Source: Massilia oculi
GTDB taxonomy: Bacteria > Pseudomonadota > Gammaproteobacteria > Burkholderiales > Burkholderiaceae_D
Direction: 5' to 3'
DNA: 64,000 nt
NCBI RefSeq assembly: GCF_003143515.1
Contig: NZ_CP029343.1
Coordinates: 4,960,001 to 5,024,000 of the forward strand
Each line of letters starts with the position of its first letter. The first letter of the stretch is position 1. The translations under genes were made by a program, and so were the position numbers. Below are positions 32,701 through 40,689 of this stretch, one piece after another. The notes beneath the pieces are model-generated. The model saw only the letters and a program-made list of their open reading frames with translations, had not been told where the DNA came from and made no database searches.

Positions 32701-35639
32701 TCGGCACGCAGACCCTGACCCTGGCCGAGGCCGCTGATAGTTTCGGCGGCAATATTACCGGCGCCGGCGGCATTAAGCTGGCGGGCGGCAAGCTGGGCTT
32801 TACCAGCGCCCAGGACTACACCGGCGCCACCGACATCGCCAGGGGGGCTACCCTGGCCCTGACGGGCAGGGGCGGCATCGCCGGCAGCGCGGTCGGCGTG
32901 GAGGGCGTGTTCGACGTCTCGGGTGCGTCCGGCAAGGTCGCGGTCGCGGGCCTGGGCGGCGCCGGCTCGGTATTGCTGGGGGCGAACGACCTGAGCGTGA
33001 CGCGGGCCAACGGATCCTTCAGCGGCATCCTCGCCGGCAACGGCGGCCTGAACCTCGACGGCGGCAAGCTGTCCCTGGCCGGCAACAACACCTACACCGG
33101 CAAGACCGTGGTCGCCAACGCCACCCTGCGCACGCTGGCCGACGCCAACCTGGGCCTGGGCCGCAGCGCCCTCGAGCTGGCCGACGGCGCCTGGCAGACC
33201 GGCGCCGACATGACCCACACCCGCGGCCTGCTGCTGGCCGGACGCGGCACGGTCGACGTCGACGCCGCGACCACGCTAGTCGAGACCGGCAAGGTGGACG
33301 GCAGCGGCAAGCTGGTCAAGGATGGCGCCGGCACCCTGATACTGCGCGGCACGCTGGCCAACGGCGGCGGCCTGCAGGTGAGCGGCGGCACGCTGGCCCT
33401 GAGCGCCGACAACACCTTCACGGGCGGCGCCACGATCGGTTCCGGCGCCACCCTGCGCATCGACCGCGACGCCAACCTGGGCGCGGCCGGCAGCGGCCTG
33501 GTGCTCGACGGCGGCCGCCTGCAGACCACCGGCACGCTCGGCTCGGCGCGCGGCATCGAGGTGACGGCGAAGAACGGCGTGATCGATACCGAAGGCGCCG
33601 CCAGCGTCGTGACGCTGGACGGCGACATCAGCGGCGCCGGCCGCATCGTCAAGGACGGCGAAGGCACCCTGGTGCTGGCCGGCGACAACGCCGGTGGCCG
33701 TCTCGCGGCGAACCGGCCGGGCGATGGCTGGACCGGCGGCCTGACCATCAATTCGGGCCTGGTGAAGGTGACCAATTCCTGGGGCCTGGGCTGGGGCAGC
33801 GTGATGACCTTCAATTCGGGCACCATCCACGCCACGGTCGACATCCTGACCGGCCAGGACATCACCATGGGCCGCAAGACCGACATCAACGTCGATGCCG
33901 GCACCACCACCACGCTGGCGGGCGGCCTGATCTCGACCGGCGCCGGCGACGGCTGCTTCAACAAGACCGGCCTGGGCACCCTGAACGTGACGGGCGCGGC
34001 GCGCATCGACGCCACCTGCGTCCTCGAGGGCAAGCTGCTGGCCAACGGCGTCTTCGCCAGCAAGGTGATGGTCGCCAAGGGCGCCACGCTGGGCGGCGCC
34101 GGCACGCTGCAGGGGGACTTGATCGTCCACGGCACCCTGTCGCCGGGCAACTCGCCGGGCATGCTGAGCGCCGATTCGAACATCACGATGGCCGCCGGCA
34201 GCACCTACAAGCAGGACATCGGCGGCGCCCGCCAGGCCGGCATGGACACGCCGATCGGCGCGGCCGGACATTACTCCTTCCTGCACGTGGTCAACGGCAA
34301 GCGCTTCACGATCGAGGCCGGCGCCACGCTGGCGCCGGCGCTGAAGAACCTGTACACGCCCGGCCAGGCCGGCTACGGCTCGGCCCAGTTCGTGCCCGAG
34401 CTCGGCCAGAACTTCCTGATCCTGACCGCCGACGGCGGCATCGACGGCCGTTTCGATACCCTGGCGCAGCCGGATGGCCTGGGCGCCAATACCCGGCTGG
34501 CGGCCTTCTACGACCATGGCGGCAACAACAGCATCGAGCTGAAAGTGCTGCCGGCCTCGTACGCCACCTGGGCCGGGGACGCGAGCGCCAATGCGCGTTC
34601 GGTGGGCGCGGCCCTCGACCGCATCGTCGACCTGGACCAGGCCGGCAAGGGCAGCGCCGCCCAGACCAGCCTGAGCTACCAGACCGGTTCGCGCAACGCG
34701 CAGCAGCTCGGCGGCGTGCTGCAGGGCCTGGCGGGCGAGGTGCATGGCGCGCTGGCGGCGGCCCTGCCGCAGGCCAACTGGGAACTGCAGCGCACCCTGC
34801 TGCAGCGCGCGGACAGCCAGGACGGGCGCGCGCTGTGGATCGACCTCGGCGCCGGCCGCGCGAAGTGGAAGGGCGGCGACGTCGCTTCCGCGTTCGACGC
34901 CGACCGCGTGCAGGTCACGGTCGGCTTCGACCTGCTGAAGGAGCGCGATGTGCGCCTGGGCTTCGGCGCCAGCCACGCCAGCACCGACCTCGATGCGCTG
35001 GCCGGCAACGGCAAGCTGCGCCAGAACAAGGTGTTCGCCTATGGCGAGGCGGCCGCGGGCAAGGTCGTGTTCGACCTGCAGGGCAGCTATGGCCGCGACA
35101 AGACCGAAAGCAGGCGCGCCGATCCGCTCGATCCGGCGGCCGGCCTGGCCACGCGCGGCAGCGGCAACAGCGCGCTGCTGGGCGTCGGCGCCAGCCTGCC
35201 GACGCTGCTCGGGGGCGCCAGCTTCGCGCCGTTCGCCCGTGTGACGGCCCAGCGCGTCGAGCGCGACGCGCTGGCGGAAAGCCCGGCCTCGGTGGCGGCG
35301 CTGGCGCTGGACGAGTGGTCGGCCAACGGCGCCCGCGCGGTACTGGGCCTGTCCGGCGCGTCGCGCAACCTCGATCCGCTGCTGGCCTCGACCTGGCGCT
35401 TCAAGCTCGGCGCCGGCGTCGACGGTGGTGAGCTGCTGCGTCCGGTACTCGGCGCTACCCTGGCCGGCGAGCGCATCGCGGCCGGCGCGCCGGACGTGGG
35501 CCGCGGTTTCGTACAGGGCGGTGTCACCGGCACCGTCCAGCTCAGGAAGGGGGCCTATCTCTACTTCGGCGTGAGCGGCGAAGCACGCAGCGATTACCAC
35601 ACCGTGGGCGGCAACGCCGGCCTGCGCGGCGTGTTCTGA
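29790..35639 (+). CDS. giant repeat-containing autotransporter (type Va)
   Basis: The 1949-residue protein starts with an extended signal region MNHIYRLIWNKKRHMLMAVAE typical of autotransporters, then the hydrophobic signal TLLATAVAALFPILALAQ near residues 52-69. Residues 120-1117 hold eleven tandem ~92-residue beta-helix repeats built on SLSGSG-VLLG, NF-G-I-GSGGL and GANTYSGDT. Residues 1118-1400 carry autotransporter-associated strand repeats such as KDGEGTLVLAGDN. A segment containing LSPGNSPGMLS follows, and from about 1640 to the terminal Phe there is an outer-membrane barrel domain. It is a surface-displayed or secreted adhesin-like protein. Only two cysteines are seen in the passenger. 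It is surrounded by glycosyltransferase genes. Confidence 0.92.
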   Translation: MNHIYRLIWNKKRHMLMAVAEVASANGKETVSDAGVRCEVAGTDRGFTGARTLLATAVAALFPILALAQNGGAYDTRHIAELTRLTLNDADDSNAQAAGWHIDNDGELDISATDAGTSLQSLSGSGTVLLGERLLTLTNASPDHVFLGTIQGSGGLLLAGGIGMLGGLNAYEGATTINGGASLALSGSGSIALSSGVLNNGQFDISAADKDVGIRSLSGSSSGSVVLGGRTLVLSAASGHYAGAITGAGGLTVEDGEEVLSGVNRYTGATSIGSDGTLALSGSGAIAMSSGLFNNGVFDISASHDGAQVQNMEGNGAVWLGGKTLTLTNAGGQFDGSIHGSGGLAIAGGYATLTGAQHYTGDTTIAQQAVLSLTGQASLAASREVAVDGALYFTQPGQDTRLQSLSGSGTVILNDDSLVLTDAHSRFDGGIHGAAGLTVAQGTQTLNGANWYNGVTRIDDGAGLALGGSGSIALSSGVVADGRFDVSQATAGAQITTLSGSGAVLLGGQVLTLTQASGNFSGSIQGSGGLAIAAGHEILSGANTYSGDTVLAQGARLTLEGEGSIANSRLVLDGNRFDIAATDGGAAVKSLSGSGSVILGDQSLTITGAGDTFTGNIRGSGGLAITGGTQVLDTHLSVFHGATTIASGATLGLAGQGSGGLAMSSGVLVNGTLDIAAMQVEAEIKTLAGAGAVNLGNNKLILTNASGNFSGTIRGSGGLELASGQEILSGRNTYSGDTSIAQGATLALAGNGSIANSRVTGDGTLDIAASNGGAAVKSLGGSGAVLLGGQTLTLTRASDTFSGRIDGSGGLTVAGGSAVLAGDIRYTGRTSIGAGASLALLGKSSLASSSGVQADGTFDVSQADSAQIKTLSGAGAVRLGNNTLRLSDANGTFTGVISGNGGLEVAAGTETLGGANTYRGATTIGRHATLELSGDGSIAASRVDVAGTLDVSRSDGKAAVKSLTGAGTVRLGTQTLTLAEAADSFGGNITGAGGIKLAGGKLGFTSAQDYTGATDIARGATLALTGRGGIAGSAVGVEGVFDVSGASGKVAVAGLGGAGSVLLGANDLSVTRANGSFSGILAGNGGLNLDGGKLSLAGNNTYTGKTVVANATLRTLADANLGLGRSALELADGAWQTGADMTHTRGLLLAGRGTVDVDAATTLVETGKVDGSGKLVKDGAGTLILRGTLANGGGLQVSGGTLALSADNTFTGGATIGSGATLRIDRDANLGAAGSGLVLDGGRLQTTGTLGSARGIEVTAKNGVIDTEGAASVVTLDGDISGAGRIVKDGEGTLVLAGDNAGGRLAANRPGDGWTGGLTINSGLVKVTNSWGLGWGSVMTFNSGTIHATVDILTGQDITMGRKTDINVDAGTTTTLAGGLISTGAGDGCFNKTGLGTLNVTGAARIDATCVLEGKLLANGVFASKVMVAKGATLGGAGTLQGDLIVHGTLSPGNSPGMLSADSNITMAAGSTYKQDIGGARQAGMDTPIGAAGHYSFLHVVNGKRFTIEAGATLAPALKNLYTPGQAGYGSAQFVPELGQNFLILTADGGIDGRFDTLAQPDGLGANTRLAAFYDHGGNNSIELKVLPASYATWAGDASANARSVGAALDRIVDLDQAGKGSAAQTSLSYQTGSRNAQQLGGVLQGLAGEVHGALAAALPQANWELQRTLLQRADSQDGRALWIDLGAGRAKWKGGDVASAFDADRVQVTVGFDLLKERDVRLGFGASHASTDLDALAGNGKLRQNKVFAYGEAAAGKVVFDLQGSYGRDKTESRRADPLDPAAGLATRGSGNSALLGVGASLPTLLGGASFAPFARVTAQRVERDALAESPASVAALALDEWSANGARAVLGLSGASRNLDPLLASTWRFKLGAGVDGGELLRPVLGATLAGERIAAGAPDVGRGFVQGGVTGTVQLRKGAYLYFGVSGEARSDYHTVGGNAGLRGVF
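30147..33140 (+). repeat. eleven tandem ~276-bp coding repeats in the autotransporter passenger
   Basis: Units of 91-96 residues begin with the pattern (K/Q/R)SLSGSGxVxLG and end with (F/L)DIS/DVSxxxxxAxI. Ten units are complete and the eleventh diverges near its end. The units are diverged at protein level, so the array is old rather than a recent expansion, although short DNA stretches such as GGCTCGGGCGGCCTG recur and could recombine. Confidence 0.85.
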
Positions 35640-35675
35640 TCGCCGCCGGAGCAGACCTAAGCTAGACTGTACGCC

Positions 35676-36416
35676 ATGCTCGAAGGACTGCCCCATTTCT
35701 GGATCAACCGCGCCGCCGACGAAGGGCGGCGCCTGCTGGCGCGCGAGGCCTTCGAGCGCGCCGGCGTCGTTCACGCACGCATCGAGGCGGTCACGCCCGA
35801 CACCTTGCCCACGGTGAAGGTGCGCGAGCCGTTCGCCAACTCGCTGTCCGAGCTGGCGATCGTCGCCTCGCACCTGCGCGCGGCCGGGGCCGCGCTCGAC
35901 GCGGGCGCGGCGGCGGCGGTGATCATGGAAGACGATGTGCGCGCCCACCACCGCTACGACGGCGCGGCGCTGCTGGCGTCGGCGCCGCCGGACTGGGAAA
36001 TCCTGCAGCTGCACGTGAGCCATGCGTCGGTGATCGGCGAGCTGGGCGAGCTGTACCTGCGCCACGGCATCCTGTGGCATGAATGGGAGCCGAGCTGCTA
36101 CTCGGCCGGCGCCTGGGTCGCGCGGCGCGGCGCGCTGGCGTCGCTGCTCGCGCGCTACAGCCCGGACGGGGTCGGGCTCGACCTGTCCGGCGTGCACGCC
36201 TGGGGCAAGCTGGTGGCCGATCACCTGCTGTACCGGCGCACCGCCTGCTACACGGCGACGGTGCCGTACTTCTTCAACGACATCGGCCTCGACTCGACCC
36301 ATGCGCCGCAGCGCGACGCCACCCACCATCGCCCCGGCGCGCTGGCGGCGCAGGGGCTCAGGCAGCGCATCCTCGCCGCCAGGGGCGCCTACCCGTTCGC
36401 GCTGGACCAGCGATGA
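35676..36416 (+). CDS. GT25-like glycosyltransferase
   Basis: The 246-residue protein begins with HFWINRAADEGRR, the usual start of family 25 (LPS biosynthesis) transferases. It continues with FANSLSELAIVASHLRAA and AAVIMEDDVRAHH, where EDD is the metal-binding acidic motif. SCYSAGAWVARRGALASLLARY follows. GT25 enzymes add galactose or other sugars to lipooligosaccharide or to protein. No signal peptide is visible. It starts 36 bp after the autotransporter stop codon and its stop overlaps the next ATG (ATGA), so it may be co-transcribed with the autotransporter. Confidence 0.78.
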   Translation: MLEGLPHFWINRAADEGRRLLAREAFERAGVVHARIEAVTPDTLPTVKVREPFANSLSELAIVASHLRAAGAALDAGAAAAVIMEDDVRAHHRYDGAALLASAPPDWEILQLHVSHASVIGELGELYLRHGILWHEWEPSCYSAGAWVARRGALASLLARYSPDGVGLDLSGVHAWGKLVADHLLYRRTACYTATVPYFFNDIGLDSTHAPQRDATHHRPGALAAQGLRQRILAARGAYPFALDQR

Positions 36417-37183
36417 ACGGCGCCGGCCACGACGTCGCGGTGGTGATCGCCACCACCTGCCGCCTGTCTCTGGCGCGCGCCGTGCGCTCGGTCTACGGCC
36501 AGCGCATCGACGGACGCATCCAGGTCCTGGTCGGCGTCGATTGCGACCCGCACGGACGGCTCGATGCACTGCTGGCGCAGCTGGCGCCGGAATGCCCGCC
36601 CCACGTCACGCTCAGCCTGATCGACCTGGGTTACTCGACCTCGCGCCGCCATGGGGGCGTGCACGCCTCGTTCTACGGCGGCTCGCTGCGATCGGCGCTG
36701 ACCCTGCTGGCCGACAGCCGGATCGTGGTCTATCTCGACGACGACGACTGGTTCAGGGACGACCATTGCGCGCGGGTGCTGGCCGCGATCGAAGGCAGGA
36801 AATGGGCTTTCTCCTACTCCGTTTACGCCGACGGCAACACCGGCCGGGAATTGTGCGTGGACGAGATCGAGAGCGTGGGCGTGGGCCGCGGCATCTATGC
36901 CGAGCGCTTCGGCGGCTTCGTGCGGCCCAGCGGGCTGGCGATCGACAAGCTGCAGCTGCTGCACCTGGTGCACCTGTGGTCATGCGCCGCGTTCGCGACC
37001 GGCGACGGCGAGGACCGGCTCGTGTTCGAGCAGCTGCGCCACGAGCCGCATGGCTGCACCGGCGTGGCCAGCGTGTGCGTGGCGCTCGACCCGAACGACG
37101 CGCTGCATGCGCGGCGGGTGGAATTCATGCGTACGCGCGGGGTGACGTATGACGGCGCCGACAAGGTCGAGTCGAGCCGCTAG
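36413..37183 (+). CDS. family 2-like glycosyltransferase
   Basis: The 256-residue protein has a GT-A fold pattern: DVAVVIATTCRLSLARAVRSVYGQ at the N-terminus, IQVLVGVDCDPHGR for nucleotide-sugar binding and RIVVYLDDDDWFRDDHC as the DXD metal site. The second half is less typical. The donor and acceptor cannot be read from the sequence. It overlaps the GT25-like gene by 4 bp and ends convergent to the diguanylate cyclase gene, 18 bp away. Confidence 0.78.
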   Translation: MNGAGHDVAVVIATTCRLSLARAVRSVYGQRIDGRIQVLVGVDCDPHGRLDALLAQLAPECPPHVTLSLIDLGYSTSRRHGGVHASFYGGSLRSALTLLADSRIVVYLDDDDWFRDDHCARVLAAIEGRKWAFSYSVYADGNTGRELCVDEIESVGVGRGIYAERFGGFVRPSGLAIDKLQLLHLVHLWSCAAFATGDGEDRLVFEQLRHEPHGCTGVASVCVALDPNDALHARRVEFMRTRGVTYDGADKVESSR

Positions 37184-37201
37184 CCCCGGCCGGCGCCAGG
37201 T

Positions 37202-38893
37202 TCAGGCTGGCGCGGCGGTGCCGGCAATGACCACCCGGTTACGCCCATCCTTCTTGGCCGCGTACAGGGCGCGGTCGGCTGCCTGCAGCGGATCGGCTTC
37301 CTGCCCGCCATCGCCGTTCCATTGAGCGACGCCGAACGAGGCCGAGATGCCCGAGATCGTCGCGCCCTGGTGCTGGATGACCATCTCGGCCAGGGTCTGG
37401 CGGATCGACTCGGCACACTTCGCAGCTTCTTCTGCGCCGCAATCGGGCAACATCAGCACCAGTTCCTCGCCGCCGTAGCGGCAGGCCACGTCGCTGGCGC
37501 GCACCCGCTGCAACAGGGTGCGGCTGGCCGCCTGCAGCACCAGATCGCCGCCATCGTGGCCGTACGTATCGTTGATGCGCTTGAAGTGATCGAGGTCGAT
37601 CATCACCACCGAGCAGACGCTCCGGCTGCGCTGTGTGCGCGCCAGTTCGCGCTTGAGCGACTCGTCGAAGAATCGCCGGTTGTACAGGCCGGTCAGCGGA
37701 TCGACGGTCGATTGATGGCGCAGCGTGTTGCGCAGCGAGACATTGCTGATCGCCAGGCTGAGCTGTTCGGCCAGCGAGACGATGTGTGCGTTGTCGCTCG
37801 GGCTTGCGTCGTGCCGGTCGCCGGCGATCACCAGGATCCCAATCACATCACCCTGGGAAATCATCGGCACGCAGGTCTGGGCCTCATGGTCACCGTGCCA
37901 GGTCGCGCGATGGTCGCAGCACAGATCGTGTTCTCTATTGGCGCGATGGACCTTGCCCAGGCGCAGGGCCCAGCATTCGCCTGGCGCCACCGTGGGCGGC
38001 GCATCTTCCATCAGGCCCCAGCTGGCCTTCAGTTCGAGCACGTCACGCGAATTGCGATATAGATAGACCGCGCCAGATGCGCCAGGCAACAGCTTGCGCA
38101 GGAATACCGGTAACACCCGCTCGAGCTCGGGCAGTGTCTTCACGCTATCGAGCGCCTGCAGCATATCGGCAGTAATCGCCAGGCGCTCGGCGCGTATGGC
38201 GGCCTGTTGCGCCAGCTGTGCGTTGTTCTCCGCCAGTAATGTCGACCGGCGCGCCGATTCCGCCTGTTCATTCAGGCTCCTGGTCACGATATAGATGGTG
38301 GCAAAAATCAGCACGACGCTGGCCAGGCTGGCGCCGATGCCCAGCGCCGAGTTGTAGCGCAGGGTCGCTGTCAGCTCGTCGCGCAAGCCGCTGCGGTGGT
38401 CGGCCAGCGCCTTTTGCTGGCGGCCGAGCAGGGTGCGCAGCTCGTCCATGATGATCCTGCCGCGCTGGCTGGCCACCATGTCCATTGCCGCCTGCGACTT
38501 TCCGGCTTTCTTGAGGCGGATGGTCTTGTCCATTTCGCGGACCTTCGCCTGGCTCAGTTCGACGATACGCGCCACCAGCGTGCGCTCCGCATCCGAACCG
38601 GCGTGCCGTTGCAGATGCTCGAGCGCGGCGGGTATGCCCGCCACGCCCGCGTTGTACGGGGCCAGGAAACTCTCGTCGCTGCCGATCAGGAAGCCGCGTT
38701 GCCCGGTCTCGGCGTCCTGCAGCAGTGTCAGCATGAGCCCGTAGGCACGTTCCTTGGCAGCCCCTTCCTTCAGCGCCTCCAGGGTGGCGTTCGCCTGGGA
38801 GCCGCTGAGGATGGGCAGCGTGGCAAGGCAGGCAAGGATGACGATGATGAGGGTGCCGAAAATCTTCAGGCTGGCGTCGAGTCGGGAAAACAT
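37202..38893 (-). CDS. CHASE3-GAF-GGDEF diguanylate cyclase
   Basis: The 563-residue protein has a first membrane helix near residues 9-30, then a periplasmic CHASE3-like domain (DAETGQRGFLIGSDESFLAPY). A second helix lies near 195-215, followed by a cytoplasmic GAF domain and a GGDEF domain with RYGGEELV (GGEEL at 474-478). The active-site motif is intact and an RxxD inhibitory site (RASD) lies five residues before it, so product inhibition by c-di-GMP is expected. It would make c-di-GMP in response to a periplasmic or small-molecule cue. Start at the ATG leading straight into the first helix; no ribosome binding site is clear. It lies downstream of the leftward glycosyltransferase operon and could be co-expressed with it. 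Confidence 0.9.
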   Translation of the reverse strand: MFSRLDASLKIFGTLIIVILACLATLPILSGSQANATLEALKEGAAKERAYGLMLTLLQDAETGQRGFLIGSDESFLAPYNAGVAGIPAALEHLQRHAGSDAERTLVARIVELSQAKVREMDKTIRLKKAGKSQAAMDMVASQRGRIIMDELRTLLGRQQKALADHRSGLRDELTATLRYNSALGIGASLASVVLIFATIYIVTRSLNEQAESARRSTLLAENNAQLAQQAAIRAERLAITADMLQALDSVKTLPELERVLPVFLRKLLPGASGAVYLYRNSRDVLELKASWGLMEDAPPTVAPGECWALRLGKVHRANREHDLCCDHRATWHGDHEAQTCVPMISQGDVIGILVIAGDRHDASPSDNAHIVSLAEQLSLAISNVSLRNTLRHQSTVDPLTGLYNRRFFDESLKRELARTQRSRSVCSVVMIDLDHFKRINDTYGHDGGDLVLQAASRTLLQRVRASDVACRYGGEELVLMLPDCGAEEAAKCAESIRQTLAEMVIQHQGATISGISASFGVAQWNGDGGQEADPLQAADRALYAAKKDGRNRVVIAGTAAPA

Positions 38894-38974
38894 GCTGGAG
38901 GGAAATAATAAATTTGGCAGATGATAGCCCGGGACGGGCGCGGCCAATGCGCGAAACAGCCGGCCACATTCGCT

Positions 38975-39817
38975 TCAGTTCGGACGATCGGCGCGTGGCG
39001 CCGTCGCCAGCGCCGCCGCGTAGGCCGCATGCGGTCCATGGGCGCCCAATGCCGCCAACGCCGTCTCGTATCCCGTCGGCGCCTGCTCGAAACTGGCCGC
39101 CGCCCAGATCGCCGCGAAGTGTTCCGCGGCCCAGGTATTCGCTCCGGTCTGCACATAGGTGTAGGCCCACGGCGCATCGAGCAGCAGCACCCGCCCGCGC
39201 CGCAGCATGGCGTGCATCACGGCGGTGTCCTCGCCGCGCGCCAGCGCCGGGTAGGGCGGCACGCTGGCGCGCCGCGCCAGCATCGAACCTTCCCATTCGC
39301 GGGCGCCGGACACGCCCAGCCGGCGCGCGCCCGGCGCCCACAGCAGCCAGCGCTGCAGGAACATCGCGTCGGCCCCCAGCGCCAGCAAGGCCTGCATTCC
39401 CAACCCGATGCGGTCGGGGTGGTACAGGTCGTCGTCGTCCCACTGGCAGACCCAGTCGCCGCGCGCGGCCTCCAGCGACAGGTTGCGCAGCTCGCCCAGG
39501 CTGGCCGCGGGTGTGGAAGGGTAGACCAGCCGGATGCGCTCGTCGCCCAGCTGGCGGCAATAGGCCTCGATCGCGGTGCCGGGCGCGTCGCAGACCAGCA
39601 CCAGTTCGCGGCTGGCCCAGCCCTGGGCGCGGAAGCAGTCGACCGCGAAGCGCGCCGGGAACAGGCGGCCGCGGGTCACCATCAGGCACGATACCAACGG
39701 CTGCGCGCCGGGCCAGGCCAGCTGCTGCAGCACGCCTTGCGCCACCTGCACGCCGTCCTGGCCCAGCTTGAAGCCGGCGCCGCGGCCGGGGCCGGGCAGG
39801 AAGTCGGTCAGGTTCAT
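38975..39817 (-). CDS. family 2-like glycosyltransferase
   Basis: The 280-residue protein starts MNLTDFLPGPGRGAG and contains LVSCLMVTRGRLFPARFAVDCF, LVLVCDAPGTAIEAYC and GDWVCQWDDDDLYHPDRIGLG, the last with the DDDD metal site. This is the standard GT-A layout of family 2 enzymes. The ending GYETALAALGAHGPHAAYAAALA is Ala-rich. The ATG overlaps the stop of the upstream gene. The sugar transferred is unknown. Confidence 0.8.
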   Translation of the reverse strand: MNLTDFLPGPGRGAGFKLGQDGVQVAQGVLQQLAWPGAQPLVSCLMVTRGRLFPARFAVDCFRAQGWASRELVLVCDAPGTAIEAYCRQLGDERIRLVYPSTPAASLGELRNLSLEAARGDWVCQWDDDDLYHPDRIGLGMQALLALGADAMFLQRWLLWAPGARRLGVSGAREWEGSMLARRASVPPYPALARGEDTAVMHAMLRRGRVLLLDAPWAYTYVQTGANTWAAEHFAAIWAAASFEQAPTGYETALAALGAHGPHAAYAAALATAPRADRPN

Positions 39818-40689
39818 GGGGCGGATTCCGGCAATGATTCCGGCAACGATTCCGGCAATGATTCGGGCAGGTAAGGCTGCGCCAGCAGCGCATAGGTCGA
39901 GGCGCCGGCGCGCACCCAGTCCTCGGTCAGCAGGCCGGCATGGAAGCTGGTGAAGTCGGTGCGCGCGGCGTCCCACCACAGGTGGCTGCACAGGTGCAGG
40001 CTGACCACGTCGCGCAGGTCGGGATCGATCCGCTCGAACAGGTTGCGCATGCCGTCCGGCGTCCACGGCTGGCGGTAGAAGTACTGGCGCGGCGCCACGT
40101 GCACCAGCTCCGGGTGCGCTTCCCACAGGCGCGTGGCGAGCTGGCAGGAGTGGCTGGTCCACTTGCCGTCGAAGGCGGCGTGGGAATCGTGCAGCCAGCG
40201 CGCGATGAAGGGCGCGCCGGGACTGGCCGCGATCAGGGCGTTGCACAGCGACGGGCGCAGGATGCCGCGTTCGTCGGGCAGGGCGCCTTCGTCGCCCAGC
40301 ACGCAATCGTAATCATGCAGGTGGTCCGGCATGGGGGCGACGAACAGCGTGTCGATGTCGGCATAGATGCCGCCATGCCCGGCCAGCACCCGCAGGCGGA
40401 TGAAGTCGGCCTCGTGGGCATAGCTCCAGCCGGCGGCGGCGATCAGGCGGCCTTCGCCGGATTGCTGGTAGGCGGCCTGCGGCAGCGCCTCGCGCGTCAC
40501 CTTGCGCAGCACCAGGTGCGGCTTGATGCGATCCCACAGCGGCCCCCACGGTTCGTGGTCGTGGTGGAACCAGATCGCGTGGCCGGGGTTGAGACGGCGG
40601 CACGATTCGAGGCACAGGTAGTGCGCCAGGTGGAATGGTTCGTCCTGCACGCGCAGGCCGAACACGAAGTGGAAGATGCGCGGGATCAT
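39814..40689 (-). CDS. GT32-like glycosyltransferase with LPES-repeat tail
   Basis: The 291-residue protein begins IPRIFHFVFGLRVQDEPFHLAHY and has HEADFIRLRVLAGHGGIYADIDTLFVAP. The latter is the DXD signature of the Gly_transf_sug (family 32-type) enzymes. These add sugars to glycans using a nucleotide sugar. The last residues are four tandem LPES units followed by AP, encoded by a 12-bp repeat at 39823-39870. The ATG overlaps the stop of the upstream GT4 gene and the stop overlaps the downstream gene, so all four are translationally coupled. Confidence 0.8.
   Translation of the reverse strand: MIPRIFHFVFGLRVQDEPFHLAHYLCLESCRRLNPGHAIWFHHDHEPWGPLWDRIKPHLVLRKVTREALPQAAYQQSGEGRLIAAAGWSYAHEADFIRLRVLAGHGGIYADIDTLFVAPMPDHLHDYDCVLGDEGALPDERGILRPSLCNALIAASPGAPFIARWLHDSHAAFDGKWTSHSCQLATRLWEAHPELVHVAPRQYFYRQPWTPDGMRNLFERIDPDLRDVVSLHLCSHLWWDAARTDFTSFHAGLLTEDWVRAGASTYALLAQPYLPESLPESLPESLPESAP
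39823..39870 (-). repeat. four-copy 12-bp tandem repeat encoding LPES
   Basis: Four 12-bp units (close to TTGCCGGAATCA on the coding strand) encode L-P-E-S four times at the extreme C-terminus of the GT32-like protein. Because the unit is a multiple of three, copy-number change would lengthen or shorten the tail without a frameshift. Confidence 0.75.

Noticed and set aside
30147..33140. CRISPR-like array because of regular spacing
   Set aside because: The units are 276 bp, diverged, and translate to a continuous beta-helix protein; there are no short identical repeats with unique spacers.
29772..33218. 1148-codon leftward frame antisense to the autotransporter repeats
   Set aside because: Its regularity mirrors the sense-strand repeats and its composition (Ala/Gly/Asp/Gln/Arg) is that of an antisense shadow; the sense strand has a signal region and barrel domain.
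36083..37183. Longer version of the family 2 transferase starting at 36083
   Set aside because: The upstream part overlaps the GT25-like gene out of frame and is Arg-rich; the true start is the ATG overlapping the GT25 stop codon.
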